Source: Fragilaria radians (taxonomy: Eukaryota > Bacillariophyta > Fragilariophyceae > Fragilariales > Fragilariaceae). Taken from it: a stretch of DNA of 64,000 nt. Shown here piece after piece: positions 11,028 through 23,058 of this stretch; the first letter of the stretch is position 1, and every line of letters begins with the position of its first letter. A model generated the notes under the pieces. That model saw only the letters and a program-made list of their open reading frames with translations. It did not search any database and was not told the origin of the DNA. The translations under genes and the position numbers were made by a program. The stretch is taken from positions 9,565 to 73,564 of the forward strand of contig CAAAJI010000126.1 of assembly GCA_900642245.1 (NCBI GenBank), given 5' to 3'.

Positions 11028-11854
11028 TTTTATGATGTCCAGGGTATTGTGAATGAATAATTGAAGGACGAGAATATTTTTTTATGCTGACAGTGTAGAA
11101 GGTATCTAAACTCAATTGTGTTGTTCCCTTTCTACAAAATCGATAGTGCTTACGTAAATACACTAAAAATTCAACAGTCACCATAACAAAGGATGCCGCA
11201 TAAATCAAAGGGCTCGCACCGTAGGCAACAATCTGGTTGGTATTGTCTCAGATTTAAATATGACTTTATGTATGAGACTAAATTGAAAAATATGATATTC
11301 CATATCTTTTGCTTTGCCTGACGATATTTAAGTTTTGTCATTTGAAAGTCACAAGAGTCACGTGCCGAGATTTAGTTAACAAAAAACAAGAATCTATATC
11401 GATAGTCATTACGATTACGCTTAGCCAACGAAGGCACCAGAAATTTACAACAGGGGGCTTAGAACTTTCTATCATACGAACGCAGCTATAGGATTTTGAG
11501 CCTTACATGTATTCGGATTCTAGATTTTGAATTCAGTACGTCAGGCCCAATGTAGTTTTAAAGTGAAATAATTGTTTCGAAAACATTCATTGCCATTGCA
11601 ATTTCGTTGCAGACGTGGGGAGCTACCTGACGTGGCAAAAATCGAGGTACGTCAGTGACAATGGTGTGAGCTGGTACCGCTGAAAAATGAAAAAAGGGTA
11701 AATAAGGTTGCTGAAGACAACTTTGTTGACCTGATATGATAGACAAAACTGCTACTTGGTTGAATCCGATTGGAGAATTACGGTAGAATAGTGGGCATCG
11801 TTGTCGTACCTAGTTCGAAGAGTTCCTGATCATTGAAATCGTTGAATGACACCA
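11028..11854. other. Intergenic upstream of the M11 gene
   Basis: No supported gene. The part next to 11027 is the promoter side of the metalloprotease; no clear regulatory motif was recognised. Confidence 0.4.
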
Positions 11855-12377
11855 TTAACCCTTTCACCCCTGAAGATTTTCAAATGACGTATATGTCATT
11901 TGAAGTAGCCAATGAATATCACTGAAAACTAAGGTATATCATCCAATCATATTACTCCACTTTTGGAATTTTGTTCCAATAAGATAAGAAGAGTTTTTTT
12001 GAAATTTGTACTGTTAGCAAGATTTGTGAAAGGAAAAATTACTGGTTACATTAATGTTGATATGCAAATATGTCCAGATATTTAGAATTATTTCTTTTAT
12101 TTCTTCAGCTAGGATACCCTTTGAATCCATTTTCTTTGATTGAGGGAATCACTTTTGATTCAAGGCAATACCTCAAATCTGCAAAAGGATAGAGAGAAAA
12201 AATGAGTGTGCGAAAACACTCAAATGATATATATGGCATCTAAAAACCCAGTGCATTGAGAGCCAGTCAGCATTAAGCAAGGCTGTGTACCGCCATTTTT
12301 CTACAGTCAGTGGCAAATCAGATCCTTTTCTCAAATGATTTATATGTCATTTGAATTTTCAGGGGTGAAAGGGTTGA
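11855..12377. mobile_element. piggyBac-like MITE (about 520 bp)
   Basis: The left end reads TTAACCCTTTCACCCCTGAA. The right end is its inverse, TTCAGGGGTGAAAGGGTTGA, so the terminal inverted repeats are near perfect for about 18 bp. Similarity continues for about 45 bp through a subterminal palindrome, CAAATGAC...GTCATTTG. The target site is TTAA on the left and a one-base variant, TTGA, on the right, as expected of piggyBac-type transposons. There is no transposase ORF inside. A related motif (CAAATGATATATATGGCAT) occurs once more inside, near 12221. The same terminal AAAGGGTTAA ends the piggyBac fragment at 58380-58389. Confidence 0.85.
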
Positions 12378-14479
12378 GATAATGGATATATCAAAGTCAT
12401 TGATATACCATATGTCCAAATTGATGATAAATCTGTGAAAAATGCTTTGATCTTCCATCGTACCATGGTTCTAGCTTTATTCAAACTCCAGTCTCAATTG
12501 ACAATCTAGGTGAAAATTTTTAGAACAACTTAATACAGTGGTGTTATTTATTCTTACTCCAGAGTGCCTCTCTGCTTTCTCAGATTGGAAGATAACTAGA
12601 GTGAAAGGCTTGCTTTGAACTGGGTATTGTCAAATGCTTGCAAAAGTTTGTTTTTGCTTCTTCACAGGGGATCATCAGCTGAATGTTGTGCTCTGTAAGT
12701 TGAAAACCAAACTCCTTTATCAACCAAAGCTAAAATCATGAACCTGGCGCCACTTCCCTTTGTTTGCTCTGTTGAACTTTCCGTCAACTGTCCATTCTTT
12801 TTTGGTATTGCATGACTTCTATAGATAGGTTTGTCTTGGCCAATGGCCAAATCCAACATATGGCACCTGCCTACAACATGTTTTAACCTGGGAGTCATGG
12901 ATGTAGAATAAAAGACACCTTAGAAGATGTGTACATAAAGCTGTAGAGATAAAAAAGAAATTATAAAACAAGGAATCACTCTAGAATTTAGAATAAAGGT
13001 TCTCCCTTATACAAGAACTTTCTGATACTTACAAAAACTTTCCCATGTAACAAAGAACTGTCTGATCATTAGTACCTAAATCTCTTGCACTTCCATTAAA
13101 TGAGAAATTACTATGCTTATAGGCCTCTCTTTTAACATTTAAAAATTGAAGTATAATCATTCCCATTTGTGCAGAATTCACCTTTTTAACTTCACAACAT
13201 TTGCTTCCACAAATGTTAACATCTGTGGGGAGCCCATCTCTGTTTAGACACATGCACAAGGTAAACACCATTTCAAATCTTTAAACAAATCTACTTTTTG
13301 GTACATCCTGTTTTTGTTTTGCCTTAAATTGTGTTGAAAGATACCTCTATCAAGTAATCCTTAATCATTCATCATATATTTGAAATCTCTTTGTGTGTAT
13401 TGGCGTCTGAAATTAATCTTACGATTTCTTTTTATTCAGTAGTAAATGTTAAATCAAACAACATACCTCTTCCAAGGATAGTTTTGCTGGCGTAGTAATT
13501 GGTACAATGTGAGGTCAGGCATGAACTAGTATTTGTGACCATGGATATTTGATAAGCAAATCATGGTGCTCCAATTTGTAAGGGCAAAGCATGTTCCCTA
13601 AGGTTTGGTAAATACATTCTGAAAAAATTAACTAACATCAAAACCAGGTTTGATGGAACTGTTTTGTTGTTCCTTTGGATTTAACAATCTTTCCTGTATT
13701 TGTTGTCCAAGAGACTTCACTGAGTTGTTTCTGGCTTTCAGATGGTTGATCTGGTAGACTGTTTCTTTTGATAATTGTTTTCGTACAATTTGTATCTATT
13801 AGTCCTGTATAAAGGAAAATAGGTTAACGTTACCTTCACTACTAACTGCTACTGCTAATGATCCTTCCAGTATTAAGCCTATAGTAAAGATGTGTCAGTG
13901 TCATTCTTGACCCTTCTTTGGGATGCATGTTGTATGTACATACCTTCATATATTCACGCTGTCCATGAATGCTTCAATTTCTGGGCGCCCATCCAGACCC
14001 TCCAATTCATCCGGAAAATCGATGATGTCGACGCACTTGTTTATGTGATGGTTGGACTTAAATTTGGCCCGATTTTGTGTTTTTTCCGGAAAAAGACACT
14101 TTAGTTTTCGCTTTTTCAAATTTGCAGGGTATCTTTTTTAGTTTTACTAAATTAAAAGATATGGTGCACAATTGGCTACTGAGTGAATCTAAGCCTCTTG
14201 ACGCGCGCCATTGAACCATTGACCAGTAGCCGGTCAAAATGGGAACTGACCTTGCTCTTTGTTTGATTCTTGTCAAACCATTTATAATCGGTGATTGTGA
14301 TAATGATGTGTATGTACAAGGCCAATGTTTTGTAGAGCACCTCTCCATGTCATCAAACTCAAGTTTATTTCTGTCTCCTAGAGATTCAATAGCATCGACA
14401 AAACTGCTGCAAATGGCAAAGTAGAGCCAACGTACGCTGGTTGCTTGGCAGCCCAACTTTACACTTGCTCAAGCATATC
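12378..14479. other. Unassigned, probably degenerate sequence
   Basis: Short - strand frames occur (for example 12662-12898, 13029-13271 and 14058-14456) with stops between them. None shows a motif I recognise. The region lies between a MITE and a decayed Copia pol, so it is probably old transposon sequence. Confidence 0.35.
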
Positions 14480-16330
14480 TATCATTATACTACAGCACTT
14501 AAGGGCATATGCCTATCATGCATTATTGAATGACTCCTCATACAAAGGTGACCTGTTGGACAATTTAGAATGAGCTTGGTATGCATTTTCGAAAATTCTT
14601 TGTCAATCTTTGAACCGTTGGAATCGCTAGTTGATGTTACTGATGTTGTCTTTGTCATCTCAAATTGGCCAAGGAGGAGGATGCCATAGCACTTTTTTAA
14701 CCCGGAGAAACCTATTAGGTCCCATGTCAAATCTTTCATCAGCTACTCTATTTTTGTCCAAACAACCTGGGGCAACATGTCATCGTCATCCACAAGGTCT
14801 GCTACTCTAGAACTCCTTATATTTAGCTTTGTTTCATTGAACTTGACTATACTGAACCATTTCCGATCAACATAGTACCTCCAGCATGTCACCTCATGTT
14901 TCTAGGTACGGGAAAAGTGCCACCAATCTACCACTTAATGACCAATAGGTATTTTTCCAAGTGCCTCAGAATCAGATCAATAGTTTTGTCTCAGTACTTG
15001 ATGAAGCGTCCTTATTTCCTTTAGATTGTGTCATAGGTTCCTTGACTCTTGCGCTACGAAATACATTTGCTATTTGAAGGTTGGGATGACTTTGTTTGCA
15101 TTTAAAAGTAGTTTGGTTACTATGCCATGGAAATATTGAGCCTCTTCTTCAGTCACTTTGGAGCAATTCTCAATTGGATCAAACAAGTATGATGGGAGCA
15201 GGAGTAACGGTTCTTCCTCGCACTTTGAGTGGGTATTGTTTCATCTTCTTCATGATGTAATCTCTCGTATCAATGGCTACATTACGTTCTTTATTACCCA
15301 GAGAGTTATGTTTTTTTTCAAATGCCATAATTTTTTCTTAGTTATTGAATGATGTGGTGATCAATTTGTTCTTGTGCATAGGATAGCTTTAGGTCATAGT
15401 AGATCCAAAACTATGGTACACTAAAGAACAGTATAGTCTTGTTTGCCACACATCGGCCATGTATGTTTAGTTTGAATCCTCAATTCATAAGTGTTTGGAT
15501 AGGATTGTTCCAAAATATCATTTCTGCACGTAATGTGCCATGCAGGGCGTTATCAAGTTTTGTGTAAAATGCCGTCTTACCCTTTTCTTAGAATACGTAG
15601 GTGCAATAAAGACAAGGATAAACTCACCAGTAGTTCTGTCAGAGTTTCTTCAAACCTAACATAGATCATTTTGTAAATATCTGCATGCATGAATGCAGCG
15701 GGAATGTTTCTGTTGTAGTCACAATTTTTCTCTGATGTATCTATGACAACATGTTAGTCAAAATGATTTCAGTGATATTGTAGGTAAGGAGGCTAGTTCT
15801 TCATTAGTAAATTGTTGAACATGAGATAACTAAAAGCCACTCATCTCTCTTCGTTTGACAAGAATGTATTTTGCTTACTGTTTCAGAGCCTTTTTCAAAT
15901 CAAATTGCTATACTAAGTGAATAAACTCCTCTTTCTCCAAATCTCCAAAATCCCTGCTTTGTACTCTACTGCTTCAGGGCCTTTGGTACTCTGGTTTCTT
16001 AGTCACAAGTGTTGAAGGATGAATGGATGGATCATCTTCCACTCATGCAATATATTATCCGTCATTTGATCTGGTTTTGTGTCTGGTCCTACATAATCAC
16101 GTGACATAACATGATTAAATGAAATATTGATTGGATCATGTTCAACTTTTTGTTTGTCATTACCTTTTGGGTCTCTTGATCTATGTCACAAACTGGCTCC
16201 TTGTTGTGTGTTTCATTGTAACTCTGATTCTCCAGTTCTAAAATTTCACCGGCATGTTTCTTATCAATTTTGTTGATGTCCTTATATTGCTGCTATCTGA
16301 ATTATATTAACCCTTACAATGGCACATTGT
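14480..16330 (-). mobile_element. Decayed Copia-type pol: reverse transcriptase and RNase H
   Basis: No long ORF survives, but reading the - strand across frames gives ordered pieces of a Copia (RVT_2) polymerase of the type seen in diatoms. They include a YLMF block, NIPAAFMHADIYKMIYVRFE (about 15.7 kb), LDNALHGTLRAEMIFWNN, CVANKTI and YYDLKLSY at the place of the catalytic VDDLK box (about 15.4 kb). Further on are NLQIANVFRSARVKEP and KLNIRSSRVADLVDDDDML with PQVVWTK (about 14.8 kb). The frames are broken by many stops and shifts, and one of the catalytic aspartates is replaced by Tyr. It is inactive. The start near 16330 is a rough limit. Confidence 0.75.
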
Positions 16331-16496
16331 TAATTATCTTCTGCTATTTTTCTACCTTACTATGTTAGTTTCCATGAATGATATTTTGATGTCCTTCGGA
16401 TTACTCTACAAATCATATTCTCCTAAAATTCTAAAACTTTTGATATTCTAGTGCCCATCATTTACAAAAGATGATTTTTTATTCCATGGTCCACCC

Positions 16497-17228
16497 CTAT
16501 ACGCTTCGACGAAACATTCCGATCCATGTTCGACCCACCGGGAGGAGTGCTTGAGGTTCTTCGTCTTCGGGCTCATATGTATCATGAGGATAAAGTTCCA
16601 ATCGAATTGTATTTTGACGTTCCAGAATTGCCTGTCGATTCGAGATCAATGCTGAATGTTCATGATGGATTTCGTTAGCACGAATTTCTAGACGATGACG
16701 AAGGCACTCTAATTCCTCTCGAAGTTCTTCAACGATACGTGTCATACACTCAACCTCTCGTTTTGCCTGGCAATTCATGAGATTCCTCTGTCGCCTTAAT
16801 ATTTCAAGACGATGATTTGCTTGACAAACTTGACTTTCCCAATTTTGTACGTAGGGGATGTGACTATGCTGCTGCGATCCCTTCTCGACCGAAGTGTCTA
16901 CGTGTGAGATACTACTCCTGAGTGTGGTAAGATATGGACTTATGGAAGTTCGACGACCATGCTGATTCCAAAGTTGATGGTATTTTTGTTGCAATCCTTG
17001 TAACTTAGTATGTTCGTATTCTAAGCTTGCATCGTATCGCTTTTGAATTTCGCGTCCAACAGAACGATAAACTTCTAATTCTTCTCTTAATTGTTGCACG
17101 GTATCTAATTCTTCTGCCTCTTGAGTTCCCAATGCAGAGTTCTTCAAATCATCGCTGTAAGATATCCATCCTAGCGATTGCAACAATGAACTTGGAACCT
17201 TTGATTCTGCTATCTCTACGTTTGCCAT
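16497..17228 (-). CDS. Coiled-coil family protein, member A (243 aa)
   Basis: Function unknown. This is one of five related genes in the window (A-E). Seen: an intact, intronless ORF. It has a helical segment rich in Leu, Glu and Arg (about 40-85, LREELEVYRSVGREIQKR), a conserved HGRRTSISPYL site and the family core IPYVQNWESQVCQANHRLE (about 125-145). A second coiled coil runs to about 205 and includes VEELREELECLRHRLEIR. The C-terminus is RTWIGMFRRSV. There is no signal peptide or membrane segment. R-R-x-S fits the consensus of basophilic kinases such as PKA or CaMK (inference). Member C is about 96% identical over the shared part. The gene is divergent from member B. It could be a cytoskeletal or scaffold protein, but nothing proves that. 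Confidence 0.8.
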   Translation of the reverse strand: MANVEIAESKVPSSLLQSLGWISYSDDLKNSALGTQEAEELDTVQQLREELEVYRSVGREIQKRYDASLEYEHTKLQGLQQKYHQLWNQHGRRTSISPYLTTLRSSISHVDTSVEKGSQQHSHIPYVQNWESQVCQANHRLEILRRQRNLMNCQAKREVECMTRIVEELREELECLRHRLEIRANEIHHEHSALISNRQAILERQNTIRLELYPHDTYEPEDEEPQALLPVGRTWIGMFRRSV

Positions 17229-17874
17229 GGCTTCTCAAAATTATAACATTTTCTATACGAATGCTGATGGTGCCGCCAGTCATCTTTACGTAATGACCTC
17301 TTCAGACTTATCATTAGTGATTTGGTTTTCTTCTAGCTAATTGATTCGATTCCCATAACATTCCTTTCAGAATTATAAATAGAAATTCCTTTAGGACATC
17401 CTTCCCTGATAATATACATAAGTAATTTTTTCATGTCACCCTGGACATTTGTGGAACATTTCGAAACGTTCTAATTATCCATCGACTTAGCAAGAAACTC
17501 GTTTTCAATCAGCAGTTTTAAATCATCCCTGACGCAAGTCGTTCCTAGGTGTCCACGGCCTTTCTTCTCATTCTTCAGGTTTGTTGTTGGATAATACCGA
17601 ATGACGGCATTCCCGAATACACTTTTCGTCATGAAAAATTGTTTAACATGTGGAAACATGGTAAAACATGATACATAGACAACAAAAAAACAAGTTCAGG
17701 ATTGTTTTCAAAAACATGAAAAATATGCAAATTTTTGAAAGCCTACAACATTTGAGTTCTGTAATCATTTGACAAATATGTTAATCATTTCATTTACAGG
17801 AAAGAAAGAAGAATAGTTTCATTAAATTGAGAAGCACTCAAATTAGGGATGCACTAGCCAAAGATATGTGGCAC

Positions 17875-18010
17875 AAGAATCTTTGATTGGATCAACAATC
17901 AGTACCAGATTGTGGAAGTATATTTCATGTGGGAGTAAAAAATTTCCTCTCCAACTGTACTGTCACAAGATACTAAGACTTCAAAAGTGTCAGAAGGTCA
18001 AAGATGATTG
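17875..18010 (+). mobile_element. Short gag-like retroelement fragment
   Basis: It aligns with 24925-25060 (ATCTTTGATTGGATCAACAA, then CTAAGACTTCAAAAGTGTC). It is therefore a deleted remnant of the same gag-like element that is better preserved at 24.5-26.3 kb. Confidence 0.65.
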
Positions 18011-18239
18011 AAGCAGATCCTATTTTCAAACAGATAGATGCCCCTTTGTTACTTACTTTGAATCCCTTCTTTATATCCAGTAATGTTGGTGTTTTGTAAT
18101 GGCACCGTCCATATTAAAAAAGAATAGTAACAGATTGTGTAAATATCCACCAAATCTCTCTTAGTTTGCCTTGCAACAATTCGTTCAAAAAATAATTCAC
18201 AAATGGAAAAACTCTTTGTTACAGCTTTTTGGGACTTGT

Positions 18240-18660
18240 AAGTGTCCCAGGTTTCGAAAACCCCGATCGTTATTTCAACGGTCAGCTCACCAGGCTCTTG
18301 TGCTTTCATGATAGATTTGAGGTTTACTCCTCGACTCTGCGACTACTCCCGTAGCCCTTCAATGTGGGATTTATTCAGTTTTCTTCTGCCTCTCGACTGG
18401 GAACATCAATGCGGAATGTTCGCTCAAAATTCTCGGTTTATGTTCAGAGAGGGAAAGTCAAGTTTTAAGGAGTGTCTTGCTTCTCCCGCAAAGTGTGTTT
18501 AAGGAAATGCTTTAGGTTGCGTTTGGTTAAAAGCCAATTAAGCCTGGCGTTCCTGGCTTGGTATTTTTCCGTAGCTATGTTGCTACACTGTTGTAGACTT
18601 TTCTTGTCTTTGTTATAGAGTTGTCGCTTTTGTGTGTTAGTTGAGTGTTAGGAGCTTAAG
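18240..18660 (+). repeat. Dispersed repeat family R1, copy 2
   Basis: Partner of 5950-6400, with the same order of shared blocks (GATTTGAGGTTTACTCCTC, TTTTCTTCTGCCTCTCG, GCGTTTGGTTAAAAGCCAAT, TAGACTTTTCTTGTCTTTG). It is absent from the equivalent place in the second segmental copy, so it was gained in copy 1 or lost from copy 2. Confidence 0.75.
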
Positions 18661-20687
18661 GATGAGTCAACTAGAACCAGATCTAAGATAACAGAAATAA
18701 ATGCTTCGTAGAATGGATTTATCAACAAGTTACAGTCATGGGTGAATTTCTTTGCACTAAGCGTCAATAGTCCTATACCTATAATTTCAATTTAAAGTCA
18801 TAACATTGTAGGTGAGATACCTCTTTGTCACGTTGCTCAGTATTGCAAGTCAAAGATAGAAGTAGAAATTGCAAGGATACAAAAGGTTGCATTAAGGCCG
18901 GCAGGTGTTATCTGGAAGTTTGGAATCCAAGTCCCAAAGGGAATCAAGAATGACATCAAATTGGGTAAGAAGAATAAAAATAGTCTATGGCAAGATGCAA
19001 GTAATACAGAACGTAAGCAACTTACAGATTATCACACATTCAGAGTACATGATTCAGGGGAGGATATTCCCACTGGATATCACAAAGTCTGTAACAAAGA
19101 TAACAAATTTCATTCAATAAAGCGATGAAACTTGTACATGTCTATCAGGGAACTACTTTGATCTGCAGTGATAACTTGTCATAAGCATGTTAGTCAACAT
19201 CTATATAGGCTCGATTTTCTTGAATAGCTAGTCTTTCTGTTATTCTGATTCTTTTTCGGCAGCAATCTCGTTCTTCCTTGTTACTTATAGATATCACTAT
19301 TACCAGATGTTAGTTTAATTTAATCCTTTTTCTCTCTTTAAAGCATTGAAATCTTTAAATGAATGTAAATGATTGTTCTCTAGATTTGGTAGATGTTTCT
19401 CTAGCTACCATCCCTGTGTTCAATGGGGATTAAGACAAAACCATAATGCTTTAAGATAACAGGTTCAAGCTGAAATGATATGGGATATAGGTGATGATTG
19501 GATGAAGGAATGGAGGGAGAGAAATAACTCTTGAAGCCTATGAAGTAAATTAATGATACAATCATTTGGCACTTGTTTTGTGTTGCAGGTTTGCTTGATG
19601 TACAACTCATTACTTAAGGAAAGTGTATCGTTCAATTTCCGGCAATAAATGTGCAGCAATAAGTATGACATAGATTTTGTTAGAATGATATTCATGAGTG
19701 TGACTTAGCATTGGAATGCAGCAACGCGTTGATGTCTTCAAATATGTATTTAACAAAAGGTCTGCCTCTGGGACTTATTCAAATATAGTATTTATTGAGC
19801 ATGGAAACCAGGAAAGTACAAAGATAGACATTCTAACCTATTTTTATTGTGGGATAATATATGCTTGCTATTGATTCTGTTGATAGTGTAGAAATGACTA
19901 CTGTTGTTTTTGTTGGATGATAAATTACTATTGTTCAAGGGCCGTGAAAGATCTGCTCTTGATTCAATGTAATACTATAATTTTACATTTTAAATATATT
20001 GAATCAAATATCATGTTATTCCAGTTTAACAGCCCTATTTATTATCACTCCACTATTACTGCAACTGCACTTTTGGTAACAATTGACCTGTACGTGCATT
20101 CAAATCATTTGTTGAATAAAACGAAAAGTCTTGGAAGCATTCCAGTTTAGAATTCAATTGATGAATGAATGGGATTATTGCTTTACAAAACAATACAACC
20201 TTTGTAATAGAATAAATGGGCTACATCATATCATTCAGCTATAACATATAACTCACTAGCAACTTTCGCTGGGTCTACTTGTACTAGCGAGTACAGAAAG
20301 GAGTAGCATTTGGCGAGTGCTGTACCCACTTTTTTGTGCGCATGAATCGGCTGACGACCAGATTTGATCTGACCGCTATATTGCACAATCTGGGGGGCGA
20401 GAAGAGATGCTTTTCAATCCCGTGCAAGAAGATGCTTAGCGTCTACAATTGGGAGTCATTGATTGTCATGTGATGAATTACAGAATCGGACATAAAGACA
20501 TTTTGAGCGAGTGAAAACGAATACATAGAGATTTCAGACATCATCCTCTCCCTTTTATTTAGTAATAGATTTCCACATCTTGCTCGATACATGATTTTAG
20601 TGATTGTGCTATAAAACGGGATTGTGGACTGAAATTCTGTTTTAACTTGAACGCGTACTACATATGAGATAATAATCCTTGGGGGAA

Positions 20688-20770
20688 AAAACAGATTTTT
20701 AATGGATGCGCTGTTGAGGTCATTATGGACTATCCAAACAAAACGGATGATTCAAATGTCAATAAATATT
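20688..20770 (+). promoter_or_regulatory. Conserved upstream block of member B
   Basis: About 80 bp ending roughly 45 bp before the B start codon is nearly identical to 27731-27813 upstream of member D. It includes GCGCTGTTGAGGTCATT and CCAAACAAAACGGATGATTC. It is better conserved than the B and D coding sequences, which suggests a promoter or 5' UTR under constraint, or gene conversion. Confidence 0.45.
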
Positions 20771-20816
20771 ACAATATTACAAAAAAAGTTTAGTTATTTC
20801 GTGTGCGAGATTAGCC

Positions 20817-21527
20817 ATGCCTAGCACCAAAAAAAGGGAGCCTACTATTGCAAGTTCATCGCTATTTTCACTACCATGGTCTATAAATGGTGATTCAAAT
20901 AACTCCATTTCAACAGGCATTGATGCAAGCGGTTCAATTCTGGTGCAGCAATTGCAGGACGAATTGGATTTTGTTCGCGCAGCGAGACGTACAAGTCAGA
21001 GGCATTTCGACGAGATCTTGATTGAACAGCACACAAAACTGCAACTAATGCAACAAAAGTATAGCATGGCCTGGAATCATCATGGTCGTCGAATGTCTAT
21101 AGGCCCTTACCTCAAGACAATTCGGAAAAGCAACTTAAATTCCGAATTAACTTTCGACTCAGCATCACAGCAAAGCCGTATCCCCTACGTCCAAAACTGG
21201 GAAAGTCAAGTTTGTCAAGCAAATCATAGACTCGAAATTCTGAAAAGACAGAGAGATCTTATGAATTATCAGGCGAAATGTGAGGTTGAATGCATGAGCT
21301 TAGCCGCCAAGGAACTTCGAGAGGAATCGCAGTACCTTTGCGAACGCCTTCAGCTTCGTGTGCAAGAAATCAATAATGAAATTTCAGACCTAAAATTAAA
21401 TCGTCAAAGTGCAGATAATCGTCATTATCATGTGCGACTGAAGTTTAAGGTTATTGCTGAAGACGAAGAACCTCACTTGCCTACGGCATGTCGTACATGG
21501 AGTGATATATTTCGAGGAAGCTTTTGA
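20817..21527 (+). CDS. Coiled-coil family protein, member B (236 aa)
   Basis: Function unknown. An intact intronless ORF. Seen: a Ser/Thr-rich N-terminus (MPSTKKREPTIASSSLFSL), then the first helical segment with HFDEILIEQHTKLQLMQQKY. Next come HGRRMSIGPYL and the family core IPYVQNWESQVCQANHRLE. A second coiled coil follows (KELREESQYLCERLQLRVQE), and the C-terminus is CRTWSDIFRGSF. It is about 80% identical to member D and clearly less similar to A and C outside the core. It has no signal peptide or membrane segment. R-R-M-S is a possible phosphorylation site. The start ATG is the first in frame and matches that of D. Confidence 0.8.
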   Translation: MPSTKKREPTIASSSLFSLPWSINGDSNNSISTGIDASGSILVQQLQDELDFVRAARRTSQRHFDEILIEQHTKLQLMQQKYSMAWNHHGRRMSIGPYLKTIRKSNLNSELTFDSASQQSRIPYVQNWESQVCQANHRLEILKRQRDLMNYQAKCEVECMSLAAKELREESQYLCERLQLRVQEINNEISDLKLNRQSADNRHYHVRLKFKVIAEDEEPHLPTACRTWSDIFRGSF

Positions 21528-23038
21528 AATCCAACGTATAATTACAGCGCTGGGCAGAAGAATTTATTGGGCTTCCTGGATTAAAAACTGACACAAGTTG
21601 TGCGCCTGAAGGTATAGCATCCATTCTTCCATGCAAAATAGTGGAATATATAAATGTTATTGAAAAAGTTTTAGTAAATATCATTACTTCAAAGCCAATT
21701 CAATGATTAGTTTAAATTACGGTTTGATTCAATAAGTACGACTAAGACTGTTATGCTAAAGTAAGATGTGGTTTCGGAGATATTGTGTGCAAATCAGCTG
21801 CTAAGAATAGATCAAATAATAGGCTTTATTATTGTACTGATTAATGCGCATTGATCCTTGCCATTTTTGATTCAGCTGAAAGCAAAAGGAGCCATTAATT
21901 TAGGGTTAGAAATGAAGTATTTATGCGCTACATAGTGTGGCAAATTTGACATTGCTTAGCCATGGGAACTCGTATTGATTTATTGATCACCAGGGAAAAA
22001 CTCCAAAATATGAAATTAATGTTGGTGCAGAATCTTCGAGAATGAGACATCGTATTTAACTGTTTGACCGTTATCTCTATACATTGCGGCACTAGCTCCA
22101 AAGAATATTTAAAATACATAACTTACTTGGTGAAATAAATGACTTCGCGAAATATCATTCATTTCTGCAATAATGCTCCCAAGGTATTATACTGAAGTGC
22201 ATCACCCATTGACAAGGCAACAGGATCAACAATTATTCAACGCACTAACTAAACCTTAGGGTAGCCAATGGTTAACAAATTAAACTAATCATGCGGTTAA
22301 AACGGACTAAACAAAAATAGATTCAATGTAAACTTCAGTAATCAAGATTGAATCAGAGGAAGATTAAATCAGTCACCCTCTACAACTAAAAAGTATAACA
22401 TTTAATTGAAGTACACTTATATCACCTACATCACATTAGTATACTTTCTAAAGGCCTAATTGGTGGCATGGTGCACAAATTGTTTGTGCCACCAAATTTA
22501 CAGTCAAGTCATTTATGGGAATTTTGTAACTCCAAAACTTAGATTCTAGTTTGAAATGAGACAATGAAATCAAGTTAAGAAACCTAGCAATTGGAACATT
22601 TATTTTCTATCTTTACAAGGTTTCGAGCTGTGTGGACTTTTTTTATCATTGCTCACATGAGTATGAAATGCGGTTGCACTCACTATCACTTGAACTTCAC
22701 TAATGCATTTCAGAGCATTAAGAATTTGTCGGCGCAAGAATGCGTACAGTCTCAGCTCTCCGCAATAGCGTATCGCAATTTAACTATTATCAGGAAGCTT
22801 AAAAAGGATTACATAATATTTAGGGATGCATGTATTCTAAGAGTTCCCAAACTTGATGTGAGCGCCCCTCAGTAATGACAAGATCATTGGGTACTGACTA
22901 TAGGACTTGAGAACATCAGAGTAAGATTTTATCATCAAGGAAAATCCATGAAAAAAGTTACATTTAAAAAGTTGTAGATTTCCAGCGCTCGATTTATTCA
23001 AAGTAATTTGTCACTAATAAGATAAAGTTAATCAATAA
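21528..23038. other. Intergenic after member B, up to an assembly gap
   Basis: No supported gene. A 94-codon frame at 22591-22875 has no recognised motif. The last part (from about 22890) matches 28790-28925 after member D, which marks the end of the duplicated segment. Confidence 0.4.
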
Positions 23039-23058
23039 NNNNNNNNNNNNNNNNNNNN
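23039..23058. other. Assembly gap (20 N)
   Basis: Twenty N lie exactly at the junction between the two segmental copies, inside the 3' end of member C. The true gap size is unknown; the missing sequence should include the last 45 or so codons of C. Confidence 0.99.

Larger units (their letters stand above)
17229..20816. other. Intergenic between divergent genes A and B
   Basis: About 3.6 kb with no supported gene. It contains a gag fragment (about 17875-18010) and an R1 repeat (18240-18660). Much of the remainder aligns with 23649-27838 of the second copy. Confidence 0.5.
16620..22990. repeat. Segmental duplication, copy 1 (members A and B)
   Basis: This segment and 23059-28925 share the same order: gene (-), flanking blocks, gag fragment, intergenic blocks, gene (+), and trailing sequence. 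Shared landmarks include CACCCTGGACATTTGTGGAA (17441 and 23842), CTTTGATTGGATCAACAATC (17881 and 24933), AAGACTTCAAAAGTGTCAGA, TTCAAGCTGAAATGAT (19463 and 26330) and AATCAACAAGGAAAAT-like text at the far end. Copy 1 carries an R1 repeat that copy 2 lacks, and has lost most of the gag region. Confidence 0.8.

Noticed and set aside
22591..22875. 94-codon + strand frame
   Set aside because: No recognised motif and no equivalent intact frame in the second segmental copy.
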